Assembly (NCBI GenBank): GCA_037975125.1
Contig: CM075853.1
Span: forward strand, 96,187,043-96,251,042
Direction of reading: 5' to 3'
Length of the DNA: 64,000 nucleotides
Source of the DNA: Latrodectus hesperus
Taxonomy: Eukaryota > Arthropoda > Arachnida > Araneae > Theridiidae
Positions 25,674-37,749 of the stretch are shown here, one piece after another. Both the position numbers and the translations under genes were made by a program. The first letter of the stretch is position 1; the number at the start of each line of letters is the position of its first letter. The notes beneath the pieces are model-generated. The model worked only from the letters and a program-made list of their open reading frames with translations, was not told the origin of the DNA and ran no database searches.

Positions 25674-25709
25674 AATATTTTTGCAATCATACCTGATTGC
25701 AAAAATATT
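25674..25709. repeat. Perfect hairpin, 16 bp arms, 4 bp loop
   Basis: AATATTTTTGCAATCA pairs with TGATTGCAAAAATATT around a TACC loop. No run of T marks it as a terminator, and eukaryotic context makes that unlikely. Confidence 0.9.
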
Positions 25710-26020
25710 AATTCCCCTGCATTTAATTTTCATTTTACTTATTCCCAATGACTCTATTTATTTTCTTTTTTTTTCCTTAAAGTATTCTCTTTATCTTATT
25801 AGAATCGTTTTCCTAATTTCTAAAATGAAATTGTTTTGTTTAATACAAGTTATATTTTATTTTTCCATCTATCTCATATAAAAAATTCTAAAATATTTTA
25901 TTAAAAAATTTGTATAACTCTCAATTTTTCATTTGATATTAAAAAGTTATTTATGATACATCCATTTAGGATTTAAGTTTATACAACAATTTTAATAAGA
26001 AAATACTGTAATTCCAGTGC

Positions 26021-26024
<4 letters not shown>

Positions 26025-26098
<74 letters not shown>
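26025..26098. repeat. (TA)n microsatellite
   Basis: About 37 uninterrupted TA units. Confidence 0.97.
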
Positions 26099-26101
<3 letters not shown>

Positions 26102-26389
26102 TGTGAAAGTACTTAAATTTATAATCCTGAAACTCCATTCTCTTTTCTTAGTGAATTAAAATGAATCTAGAAACTGAGGGCATCATATATGTGTGCAATA
26201 TTGTAAATAGAGATAATAGAACTTAAATCTTATTTCTCAAAAACTATTATTAAAATCTTAACTGCACCTTTAGTTATGTTCTCATAAATTTGTAACAAGC
26301 AGGGATTAAAAGTTTTATTTTGTAATTCTATAACATTTTAATTGGTCCTTAATTATATTATTTCATATTTTCTCAGATGAGTTATTCTT

Positions 26390-27100
26390 CAATTTTTGAC
26401 CAAAATAAATAAACTTCGTGTCGATTTTAATTTTCAAATACTATGTAGTGATAAAAATTTTCTATGAAAAAAAAAACGGAAGTGAAGCTATAAAAAGGAT
26501 TCAGAAATAAGATACGTGAATTATTATTTTTATCCCTGTTTAGTAAAATGCTGTTTTTTAAGTTCTTGTTTTTAAGTAAAATATTTATTTCTTATTGTTA
26601 TTATGTTTAATTATAAATTTAAAATTTTTTCTTTATTCGTTTTACATCTTTTATGATTCACAGGCTCTAAAAATATTTTTTAAACTAGTCTGAGAGAAAA
26701 TAGATGAATTTCTTTTCTACTAAAATTTCGAATAAAATAGCCCGTTTCTGTATGGGGAAATTCCAAAACTGAAATTATTTTAAAAGATAATAATAAACCA
26801 AGAATAAAACTCGTGAATTATTATTCCTTCTTTATGAGATACTAATTTGCAGTAAAAATGCTTTATCAATAAACTTAAAAGAAGTATGTATTTTATCGGA
26901 CTTGGTATCATGTTCCCCACGATAATTGGCCCTTTAACTTTCAGCAAAAAGGCTAGATGTAATAAATAAACTTCGCATAAATGATGTATTATAACCTATC
27001 CTATAGTGGAAAAAAAAGTATCGATAAAAAGAGAGAATGAAAATGAAACTACGTCAAAGAAGAAATAATAATAATTCAAGAATAAAATTCTAAATGAATG
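26390..27100. repeat. Weak tandem repeat, unit about 280 bp
   Basis: AATAAATAAACTTCG occurs at about 26404 and again at about 26962. AAGATACGTGAATTATTATT (about 26510) resembles AACTCGTGAATTATTATTCC (about 26807) and AATAAAATTCTAAATGAATGG (about 27082). The offsets are near 280-300 bp or twice that, suggesting three diverged copies. Confidence 0.45.
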
Positions 27101-27109
27101 GTCTAGCAA

Positions 27110-27390
27110 ACCGAACACGTCTACCTGAAGTTTGTGGTGCTGGGGTAATTTCAGGATGATTCCTGGGTGTGGAAGGGTCAGAGTTTAGACACTTCTGTTA
27201 CGGTGGAAAGGAAATTTAATAGTCCTCGCATAGGCTGGGCCGATTACAGGCCGTGCGACCTTAAGCGGCCTTTCGCTGTCCGGATCATTGTTTCCTCTTT
27301 CCTTTTGAAATAGAAAATTGAATTTGTGGTTTCTCTGCGTATGGAAAATGGCAAATAGAAAAGAATATCCTCTCTCCATAAAATTTTGCA
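27110..27390. other. GC-richer block, unassigned
   Basis: Contains GGCCGATTACAGGCCGTGCG and GCGGCCTTTCGCTGTCCGG. A 68-codon minus-strand frame (27185-27391) has no recognised domain. It could be a regulatory element, an exon or an unrecognised repeat. Confidence 0.25.
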
Positions 27391-27399
27391 TTGATAGGT

Positions 27400-28680
27400 A
27401 TGTATAATATCATATATCAAGCTTATTTAAAGCTGCAGTGGAAAATTTCTTAAAAAACAGATTTGTTTCTGAAATGATGAAATTTTAGAAGTGTTTCTCT
27501 GGAATTTTATTTTAAGGAGCCCCTTAAAATTGTAGATTATATGGTTTTAAATTTTAACCAGTCAATTTGCTATACATCCAAAGTAAATTGTGAAAGCAAA
27601 TTTTTATGAACAAATAGCTTCGTTCTTAAAGTAATTTTTTTAATTAAAATTCATTTGCATTATAAATCATTGATTTGCTCTTATATCATAATTTGTATTT
27701 ACCTATATGTATGTCTGTCTCTCTATCTATATGTATTCACATATACTTATTTTATTAATTTAATCTAGAAGAGCCAAAATTAGTGATTTTTCTCGTTTGA
27801 TATATTTTTCAATGAATCAAAAAGAATTCGTATCCTAAATTATGATGATTAGTTAGAGGACTATCAAGTAAATATTAATAATTTTTACATTTTATAATTG
27901 TTCATAAAGATGTTTTGAAGAAGACGTATTGTAATCGCTGCACATATTTTTAATGAATAAAATGATAATAATACAATATATTTACCTCCAGTAAAAATTA
28001 TAGAAATGTTTTTTTGTTTTGTATTTTATGAATTGAATTAATTACTACATAATAAGTCTTCGGAAGAAAAAGTAAAATAAGAATTTTAGCTAATATTAGA
28101 AGAAATCAAAATTTGAAGTAGCTAAAACTCTCGCGAACGTTCTGAGATTCATAATACTTACATTAAGTGACAAAAATTCAGAAAATTTAAAAATTTAGTT
28201 GAAGCATTTGATAAATAATATATTTTTAACATGGTACCAAAAATCAAACAAATAAGATAATATAGCAAAGTCACACCAAAAAGTATTTGATCTCATAACT
28301 GAAAAATTTATTAATTCAAAATCAAAAGCTTGACAAAAACTTGATATAAAAAGCTAATGAAAACTCTATCACCTCATATATTATAAAGATCAAATATCTA
28401 TGAAAGATTTAAAAATATCTTATGATACTATAACTGAATATAAACAAATAACTCTCTTAGCTAATAACTACATCAGTCTGGTAAAGTGTATTATATCATT
28501 TTTCTTCTATTTGGAATAAAAAATTCCTTTTGGACTTCTCGGTTCGAGTCTTGAATTAATCAAAAACTACAGTATTGTGAGAAGTCCTACAGCAAATTTG
28601 TTTCAACACCCCAACGTTAACGTACACATTTTAAATAATAGGAGAAATATTACAAATAAATTTTTAATGAAATTTTGCCA
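27400..28680. other. AT-rich spacer, no gene seen
   Basis: No supported feature. Simple sequence near 27711-27735 (TATGTATGTCTGTCTCTC) is too short to call a microsatellite. Confidence 0.5.
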
Positions 28681-28695
28681 TTTTCAAAGGCAGCA

Positions 28696-28900
28696 TTGGA
28701 AAAGCGGTAGCGTAATGGGTAAGACACACTCTTGTATTAGAAAGATAACAAGTTCGATTCCTTATTTAACCATGAACAACAATGACGAGCAATCTCATGT
28801 GCTTTAAATTTCACACAGACACCAATATCCCGTTACTGGTGTGAGGCAGTGAGGAGAAAGGTTACCAGTTCACAACCTCAATTTTCACCGTAGTTCGAAA
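28696..28900 (+). repeat. tRNA-derived SINE, degenerate
   Basis: GCGGTAGCGTAATGGGTAAG (box A region) is followed by AGTTCGATTCC (box B, 28751-28761) at tRNA-like spacing. The unrelated body downstream (CCCGTTACTGGTGTGAGGCA, then GTTACCAGTTCACAACCTC) is less AT-rich than the flanks to about 28900. Tail and target duplication are not visible. Confidence 0.55.
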
Positions 28901-29367
28901 TTCCGAGGTGATTAATTGTGATGAGCAACATTGGCCGACAGAAATAGAAAGGCTGATATTTATCGATTATCAATATTTATTAAGAAATCATTGCATTCCA
29001 ATATTAATCATCAATTATGCATTTCAACATTTATCAAAAAGTCTAAGCATAAAACTATGACTTATAGATGTCTTACAACACAATTTTAAACTGCTAAGTT
29101 ATCTAATATCACACAATGTTTAATATGTATGGGTAAATATAACATAAACTATAAAAATTGGAAGACAAAATTGCATGGCTTACGAAATGTTGTCTGTAAT
29201 TTAATTATATATATATAAATTGGAAAGATACTAAAAAAACCAATACATTAGTTTTTATAGTTAAAGACTACTTTTCTATTGCAAGTTTTGGATAAATAGA
29301 TTTTTCTAATAATTTAATGGTTAGTGTTTTAGCAATAAATTCAATATTTCTTGGATTCTACTCCCTC

Positions 29368-29445
29368 CTTGAGCATGAACGGCTAGCGCTCTGTTCTTCG
29401 GTTCAATAGTTCGTAGGTTTGAATCCCACCTTGGATTTGGATGTT
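29368..29445 (+). repeat. tRNA-derived SINE head
   Basis: ACGGCTAGCGCTCTG (box A side), then TTCGGTTCAATAGTTCGTAG and GGTTTGAATCCCACC (box B, 29416-29426). A diverged sister copy lies about 500 bp downstream at 29870-29945 (TTCTTCAGTTCAACG, CTTGAATTTGACTCC, then a similar ATCAATGTTTATGGT). This is the same family as the minus-strand relics near 10215 and 32861. Confidence 0.55.
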
Positions 29446-29869
29446 TATAATGGTTCAGAAACCCCAATATACCTTAAATCTTGTTCTAAATAGCCCTCTA
29501 GTACGAAAAAAATTACCGTTGATGAACAAACCAAGCCTTCCTTAAGCAGGGATTATTGTAATGGTACAAAATTATTTAAATAAATTTAAATAAACTATAG
29601 ATCTCTGCTGAATCAATTATTATACGCAAAAAATAATTAGTGATAAATCAAATAACCTTTACATAGAGTTAATGCCAGCTTTATCAAATTCTATTAACTA
29701 AAGGAGATTCCGAAATTTTCTAACTATCCATTTCACGGTGGAAGTCGAACTTATGAACAGATAAATTAAAGACTTGAATAGAAATCATTCTGTTACAATC
29801 TGTAATGCGTTTGGATTACAGCTAATGAAATAAACGCTGTACCATTTTCGCAAAGTTAAGTATTTTGAT

Positions 29870-29945
29870 CTTACATGCTAGTTCTTCAGTTCAACGTATC
29901 TTGAATTTGACTCCTATCTCGGTTATCAATGTTTATGGTGCAGTC
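29870..29945 (+). repeat. Sister copy of the SINE head at 29368
   Basis: Aligns by eye with 29368-29445 across the anticodon arm, box B and the following GTTTATGGT word, but is more decayed. Confidence 0.4.
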
Positions 29946-29949
29946 TTTT

Positions 29950-31910
29950 TAATTTAGATCCTGGTTGATTTATTCTTCATTAGTAAAAGCTTAACACAGA
30001 TACACAAATCAATTAAACAATCATCATATTGATGGAAAAATTTATTACTGTCAATTACATTCATATTATTTCAATAATATTTCGGTTGTAAATATTTTAC
30101 AAATTTCTTTTAATTTAATGGCCATTACATTTTAAGCTTATTATTATGAGATTTGAATACGTATGTCGAATTAAAAATTATATTAAATTAAATTATATTA
30201 AACTGCTTATTAACAGAAGATTAGTGAAATGTTATTTCCCAACAATGAAAAAGTAAATAAAATGCAAAACAACATTGTTTGCAAACTTGCTAAGATAACT
30301 AAATTATTTAAAGGAAATAAATAGTTTCTAGAAGCATAATACGAAGATCAACCTAAAGTGTTACTTGGTAACAGTTCAGAGATTTTGGCGAAGAGTCTGT
30401 CTTCTCGCAAGCAGTGATGCGTTTATTGATACCACACTAAATGAGATGATCATGTTGTTCGGAAAGGGTTGCAATAAAGGAGAGACAAGCGCTCATAATG
30501 GCTACATTACAGCTTAGGACAAAATTTTAGTGTCTTACTTTATTATTACTTTGTATTAGAAATACATTTTTAAGCATAGTCTTGCGTATCCGATTAGATT
30601 ACAGAAGGTCTTGATTTAGGTTTATTATATTAAAATCTCATAAAATACTTTCGAAAATGTATTTCTTATATTAAAATTTCGTTATAATAGAGCTATTGAT
30701 TATAAATATTATGCTTATAGAAATTTTATTGGGATTTAAGGAAAATTTCATCCTACACTGAAATGTTTCTTGTTTTAGTCATTGCTTTAATGTGGTTCAA
30801 ATAATGGAATAGACACTTTTAACTGTATGAAACTAAATTCAAAATTCAATGATTCATTAATTCATTTCTCTTATATTAATTATCTTTTTGGGTTAGAGGA
30901 TTACAGAAAACCAATTATCTGCTTCTATTATCTGGATACTATTGTATTTATTTAATTTTCAAGGTGTTTCAGAAATATATATATATATCACTCTGGCCTT
31001 TAGTTTCTCTATCCGTAAATTCGATTTTAATCACCGTGTGATTGTTTTCAATATTTCACAGAATCCTTGCTAAATTATGGGTCGTAGTTGAATTAATACC
31101 CACAAAATGTTATCGTAGAGCGATAATAAATAAAAGGTAACTAAACATTAAAAAATGTAATCATGGTTTTTTTTATATGCTGATATATATTAGGAATCAA
31201 ATTTTGACTTATGTCATACCGAATTAGATTCACAGTAAATAAAAAATATAAAGTGAAAAATATAATATGATCAGTTCACAAATTTAAGAACAAACCAAAG
31301 ACAAATATATGAATATTTGCTTTCTAGATTAAGCATTCTTTATTTAAAAATTATTTAATTTTTTTAAATAAGGATGTGCTTAATGTTTCCCAACTCATCT
31401 TTTTCTCTTCATAAATCTTGTTAACATCCTTCATGTATATGAATACTTCGTCTCTTATGAACTTTAATACTGAATTGGTAATTTAATTATTAATGTTTTT
31501 AAAATGTAACAGTGCGTGGGAATGACTATCATCTTTGTCGTGGATCCTTAGAATAGTTCGAAACTCACTTTAATCAGTAGGTCCAGTTAAAAGAGCTCTT
31601 GTGCTCGAAAAGTGAACATAGAGCGCTCATTCCAACCTATTGTTGATAAGATAGACAATTTATTGAAAATATTTGTTGATTATTAACAAATGGTTATATA
31701 CATATATGTATATAATAGTATTTTTATTTTCCCCTTAAATAACGAATCGTAATAATTTTGTATGCTTTATTTTACAATTCTTCATACTTACCTAGATCGT
31801 TCAGACTAAATCTAAATATTAATTTGAATAAGAAATAAAAAATAATCAAATAATGGAATAGAAAATTTATATAAAAGCATAAGCACATTTTATAAAATTG
31901 GCGATCGCCA
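29950..31910. other. AT-rich spacer, no gene seen
   Basis: No supported gene. It holds a perfect 22 bp palindrome near 31690 (TTATATACAT and its inverse) and otherwise ordinary AT-rich sequence. Confidence 0.5.
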
Positions 31911-31914
31911 AAAG

Positions 31915-32240
31915 TAAGAATTGTCACCTTGTAACCCTCGAGAATCATCCTCTTGGAACATCTTCAAAACCACTTGGAAGGATATACGCTACGAGAGCTC
32001 GTCTTCCCTTTTGATCTTGTTTTTTTCTTCCTGCACTCTCCTCTTTGAAAGAAGATGGTTCTTGGATGGATGGTGGAAAAACGTATTCGCGTGACCGGCA
32101 CGTGTCAAGAACGCGTTTAGTTGCGGGTCCTGCTCTCTCATCTGCTTCATCGGATATCCTTTGTGCGTCTCCTTAATAATGTCTTGTCGCACGAGTGGCT
32201 TATCTTTGGTCGCGAGGAGGAATCACAGTGATTGAATCGG
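31915..32240. other. GC-richer block with charged 67-codon frame
   Basis: A minus-strand frame (31989-32192) encodes a strongly charged peptide with KRRVQEEKNKIKREDE near its end. No family is recognised. The block stands out from AT-rich flanks and might be a coding exon fragment or conserved non-coding DNA. Splice sites are not convincing. Confidence 0.25.
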
Positions 32241-32310
32241 AACGTCTTGAAAATCCAAAGACGAAATATTTAATAAGTCACATTTAAGAGCTCTTGTTTT
32301 TTTTGTGTAT

Positions 32311-32381
32311 TTTTCACTTAAAATAATTTTCCTATGAAAATTTTTAGTGTAATTTTCACTTAAAATAATTTTCCTATGAAA
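32311..32381. repeat. Tandem duplication of 29 bp, period 42
   Basis: TTTTCACTTAAAATAATTTT followed by CCTATGAAA occurs at 32311-32339 and 32353-32381, exact. Confidence 0.95.
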
Positions 32382-32839
32382 TATTAAAAACATTTTTATT
32401 CCATTTTAACATCAAGTTCCCTAAAACAACAAAATATAATTATTAATTTTTACTATATGGAAATATTAAATGTGATTCACATTAAATCTGTTAAATATTA
32501 TAACGTGTGATTATAGTAATAAAATTTTCTCACATGCATTGTAATAAATTGTAAGATAATATACAGTATTCATATATAAAGATAAGGAAGAATTGATTAT
32601 ACTAGGTAAAATCACAAATCAAATGTTGAAAGCAAAATAAAACAAACCAAACAATTCGTAATTAAACCATTGTCATCAAATAATGCCTCCGACAACAGGC
32701 TTAGAATTCTTCCAAAAACACACAACAAGCCAATTCTACTCTCAACTAAAGTTAAGTTAATTGATTGGTGATTCACCGCTTTACAGTCACTTTGTGTACA
32801 AGAGATCTATTTCGATCAGAAACTGCTATTCGAAATGGA

Positions 32840-32930
32840 TTCAGAATCATCCCATCCGACACAGAAGTCAAACTCTCAAATTGTTGAATTGAAATCGGAG
32901 TGCTGACCATTCAGTACCATCTGAGCATGG
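32840..32930 (-). repeat. tRNA-derived SINE head
   Basis: The minus strand gives AATGGTCAGCACTCCGATTT, AATTCAACAATTTGA and GAGAGTTTGACTTCTG (box B side, 32861-32876). It matches the relic at 10215-10290 in order and spacing. Confidence 0.5.
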
Positions 32931-33969
32931 GAAATATAGGTTTGATTTTCTTATCATTCAAATTTCCTTTTTTTTTTCTTATACTCACCGAGAGATAATT
33001 TGATTTTCCCAAAACTTATTTTTTAAACGACATAATGCGAATGTTTCCCATTCGGTTGGTTCACGATTAGTTAAAATTATACTTTTTTTTTAATTTGCAA
33101 AGTGCTTAGAAAAAAATGTTCGCTGTAATTATTAACATAATTATAAAGTTTTCAGAAGAAAAAAAGGAAAAAGTACTTGTTTTAAATATATAAATTATAT
33201 ACAAAATATAAAATAAATTTAAATTCTTAGTAAAAATTAAGTATTCGTTATATTTGATTAGTGCTACATAATACAAAAATTACCCGAATGATCAATTTTC
33301 TTGAATATCTAAAAAAAAACAATAGTAATAGAAAATCTCATTAACCAGGGGGAAAATGTATCAAAACTCATAATCCATATCAATATCATTAGCGAATAAT
33401 TAAAAGATTGTTGTTTATCATGCAATACAAATTTAGTTGAACCAATCAAATTAAAAATATATTTCATTATTTTTAAAATATTTAAATTTTTGATATATCA
33501 TTAGTTCATGAATTTTATTCATTGTAATTCAAAATGTATCTATTCTTTTCTACGCTGAATACAATTCAATATTCTTCTTTCTTCATTTTCGCTTAATTCT
33601 TTTCACATGGCATAATTTTTGCGTAATTTTTTCCTATTATAACAGCTCTGCGTAACATATTTTTGTACAAATATTAATATTAGTGTTCAGAATTAGATAC
33701 ATTTTAATCTCATTGCCACAAAGTAGCTGCAACATAGATCTATAATAAAACATCTTATATCTTCTAAAATTACCTATTTCAGTTATTTCACCTCTCATTT
33801 GCATATTTTTATATTTCAGTTTAATTCAATATCTATTGGGTAAGTTATTTGGTTATTTCAATATATCCATAGTTGTTTATTTCTGGCCTTTGCAGTGGAT
33901 TTGACATCGCATAGCGGGACAGAATATCAACTAGAATGCTGTAGTAAGGCATTAAGACAGGCTTTGCAC

Positions 33970-34290
33970 GTTGAATTCAAGCAAGACTTTAATGAGATAA
34001 CGCTCGTGCTCGCGTACTATGAAAGAGAAAGTCCATAAAATTCCCAAGAGTCAACAAAAAATATTGATATTCATTACCCAAAAGTGCAAATTTCAATTTC
34101 TCTCTTGTGAAATGATGTCTCTGGTGGTGGCAGGCCAAATATTGGGGTCTTCTTCTTGGTCCTTGCTTCAAAATCATGAAGACTACACCCATCTGCTTCT
34201 ATCAAGCTGCAAGAGCCCAATTCAGGGGTTGATACAGAGGAGCATGTTGAAACAACAACATTCCTCATTTCTTGTTCAGTAAGGGCTGGG
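33970..34290. other. Less AT-rich block with overlapping short frames
   Basis: Three overlapping frames of 64-87 codons on both strands (34019-34282 plus, 33989-34192 and 34074-34268 minus). None has a recognised domain. Mutually overlapping frames suggest composition rather than coding. Confidence 0.2.
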
Positions 34291-34734
34291 ATTAAACTAT
34301 ATGATCTTTGAAAAGGTCAGATGTCGGACTCCTATTATTCAGGTACAACAACTATGATTTTTTCAATCAAACTAGAGCTGTATCGTAGCACAAATCAATA
34401 CATTTAAATTTTTTGCAAATTAGCTTATTTTTTGGAACTTAGTTTTTTTATTGTAAATTAATTTATATTGGAAGATTTATTTTCTATATATTTTCTTGTT
34501 TGAAATTTGCAATACATTTTATTGTAAACTATTTTACGTCTAACTATCTCTTTCTCTTCCGACTGAAATATTCAAACACATCTAACAACTTTGTAATTTT
34601 AAGCTACAACCACATCAGAGTGATTGATACTAGAACTTTAGAAAATTTCTTCTAACTTTCTTACTTCAACAGAAAGGTGATTCTATATGAATGTTTAGCT
34701 AAAACTATATGAATAGGCTTTTGTTCAGAACTTT

Positions 34735-34835
34735 CGTATTTGACTGAGTCAGGTATTGAACTCGCAATCCTTCAGATGCAAGAAAGATGTCTTTCCACTC
34801 AAGGGTTCCGCTACACCAAACTTAAATGTTTACCT
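34735..34835 (-). repeat. tRNA-derived SINE head, minus strand
   Basis: The minus strand reads GTTTGGTGTAGCGGAACCCT (box A side), then about 35 bp on GCGAGTTCAATACCTGACTC (box B at about 34751-34762). The relic at 21721-21800 shares the end word ATACCT(A/G)A(T/C)CCAGCC(A)AATAC in part. Confidence 0.55.
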
Positions 34836-35374
34836 AGAATTAAATTACTGAAATTTTGTAATTACATGAAACAACCATGAGGAATAAATGCTGTTCATTG
34901 AAGATTAAAGCCATGATCGTTGCTAAGAAATTAATTTCAAGTTCAGTTATTTAAATTTATTACCGTTTTATGATATTAATGAAATATTTAAAGGCATCTA
35001 TTTTATTTATTAGCTTATTTGATTGATTGATTTTGCTTATTTCCTTGTAAATCTTCCACTAAATTAAATCATTGTTTATTCATTGATTCTTTTAAATTTG
35101 TATTACTTTAATAATATTTTAAGGTATTCACACATAATTTTCAACGTAAGCGAAGGAAAATGTGTTTTTTTTTGGACTATTCATTATGTGTAATGTTTTC
35201 CAAGAAGTGATTTTTCTCAGTTTCATTAACAATTCAAATGATTATAATAAATAATTGACATTAACACGTAAAAATTGACAGTAGTTCAATTTACCTATCG
35301 CAAAGAAGGTAATCCGGAAATTTACAAACATCAAAAATTAAATACGCAAAATCAGTAATTTAATACTCATTTTC

Positions 35375-35450
35375 CATTGTTGATTGTGATCGAACCCGAG
35401 TTCTTCCTTTCTAAAAAATATCTAAGATACGATGAGCTCAGCTTAACACT
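35375..35450 (-). repeat. tRNA-derived SINE head, minus strand
   Basis: GTTAAGCTGAGCTCATCGTA (box A side), followed by AACTCGGGTTCGATCACAA with box B at 35387-35397. No acceptor stem closes, so it is not a functional tRNA gene. Confidence 0.5.
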
Positions 35451-36458
35451 ATAACAAGAATTATAAGGACTTTGTTATACTGGTAAATTGATCATTTTCT
35501 TGTCTGGAATGTGTTGTGAGATGTATGATTGAAGTCACCGGATATTGCCTTTCTGAGAGAATCTTTCGTAACTTCTTCGTACGTTGGATGCTAAGATGTT
35601 GGAAAAAAAAGGAATATATTTCAGAATACGAGACTTTGTCAATTTATTGCAGCTTACAGTTACGAGGTGGCAAGCTATGTTTTGTGATTCCAATGGGTAA
35701 TAGTAAATAGCCGGAATCGACAGTAATAAGAGGGGCAAGCAAGCAAACAAAAGAAAAACATTCTTGATCGACCAAATTACTGATTGGTAATCAATAGAAT
35801 GAAATCATTGTTGTTTTTAATGGAGAAAAATTCAATATATGCTTATATGCACTCTCCTGAACAGCAATATTCAAGAACTTGCTAGAAATGTTTACCTTAC
35901 AGCGGAAATACTGTGTACAGTAGATAATGACAAGAGTGGATCAACTTCTAAAATATTCTATGCTCATACTTGATAAGAATTCCTTAAACATATTTTCACA
36001 TATCTCTCCTTCATTATAACTATTTTTCTCGAATGCTATATGAACGAAAAAGAAGCTCTATCTTTAGAATTTGGAAACAAATATGAAAGAACTTAACAAA
36101 TGCAACTGATTTTAGCACTTTGTACTTGAAATATATGTCTATTTTTTAAATAAAATTATATAAAAATTAAAATGAGATAAGGTGAGCTCTTAAAATTACT
36201 ATTCAGTTGTAAAATGGATTTGTTTTACAAGGAACTTGATTTAGGGTTTTACATTTTGCAAGCATCCATTTATGTGTATATTTTTTAATTAAACTTATAT
36301 GCAATCAATATAATCATTTTCATTTAAACATCATACCAAATAAATTCAATGAAAAATAAATAATATTGTATTTATTTTTAATTCGGTATATTAAATAAAT
36401 AATTTTTTTATTTATTTGTAATTTTTGACATAATAAATACTAATTATATATTAAATAC

Positions 36459-36490
36459 TAATATTTGAAGTTAATAAACTTCAAATATTA
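36459..36490. repeat. Perfect hairpin, 14 bp arms, 4 bp loop
   Basis: TAATATTTGAAGTT pairs with AACTTCAAATATTA around AATA. Confidence 0.9.
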
Positions 36491-37329
36491 CATTTAATTA
36501 AAAACATATTGTTCTTAATTCACTTTTCATCATTTTGGGATAAACTTATCTGATATACGGATTAAAATATAAACAAGTAAATACATTTATAAGTAATCTT
36601 ATTCGTTATTTTGATATTCATAATCCTATATGAACTTCGAATCCAATGCATTGAATTATTATTCATTAATATTTTCCCCAAAATAATAAATACATATATA
36701 AATAATATATCTTATTATTCTTATTATATATCTTATATTATTGAAACATGTCTAATTTATTATATTTTTGCAGATTTCTGCATTTGTAAAATATATTATA
36801 CAAATGTCATGTAATGTGTTACAAAAAGAGCTTACATTTGAATAGACCCAAATGAGCAGTGGGAAACAGTTCTCACCAAAATAGCTCTCAAGAAAAATCT
36901 TATCAAATTAGTTTTATAGGTAATAAGCTAAATGAATACAAATGAATCTCTTTTTCATATTTATACAAAAAGTAACCCTACAAAAAATTAGAAAGTATTT
37001 TTTTCAAGAACAATTATATTCGATAGTAAAATACTCTTAATTCAAGTTGGTTTGTGTAAGGGGAAGTGGTAATAAATCTTTATAAATAGGATCTTTGTGA
37101 ATTGCTATTGCATTAGCTTCAAAGAAAATATTTATAAACAATGAAGTTAATTATAGAAAGCTTTAATTAATTTAACAATTGGTAATTCACATGAAATATG
37201 AATGAATAATTCTGAAAATGAATAACGAATTGCAATAACGAATGCGAATGAAATGGTTCTAAGAATGAATAACGTAAAATCATTCTTTTGCTTATTCATT
37301 AAAAAGATTAATATCATGTCTTCTCTCCC

Positions 37330-37720
37330 TGCTCAGAAGACAGAATTTTTTCCCTCTTAAGCACACACAAACGTGGATGACACGAAGGTATCCCCTGTGA
37401 GAGAGATTTGCTTTCGTCAAACTTGTCGCCCGTTGATAAGAAGGTATCATGCTTGTGAACGAGGAATATCATCCCTCGGCAGCTCAAGAAATATCTTCAT
37501 TTCCTCGACAGTCGATAAGATTTTGAAACCCTGGTTATGGATGGGAGCCATGTCTGTGCCAATCGGGAGCAATCGCTCATTCCTATTTCAATTTCGGCGT
37601 CCGATCTTGGCAGAGATGGATGACCCTTCCTGCGTAAGATATGCATCCCCTAGACTAGTCATGAGCTGCTCATTAATTGGACAGATTTCGTTGTGTTCTC
37701 TGCAGAAGGTCGAGATAATC
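37330..37720 (+). other. GC-richer block with 122-codon open frame
   Basis: An open frame runs from ATG 37373 to 37741. The peptide has Cys and Arg-rich stretches but no domain I recognise. The nucleotide block is clearly less AT-rich than its flanks up to about 37715, after which the frame runs into AT-rich sequence, as would happen if the true unit ended near 37710 (CTCTGCAGAAGGTCGAG). It could be an exon, a conserved element or a repeat fragment. Confidence 0.25.
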
Positions 37721-37749
37721 AAAATATTATTTTATTCATAACTATCTCT

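Noticed and set aside
25674..25709. Bacterial-style intrinsic terminator
   Set aside because: No T run after the stem, and the context is eukaryotic.
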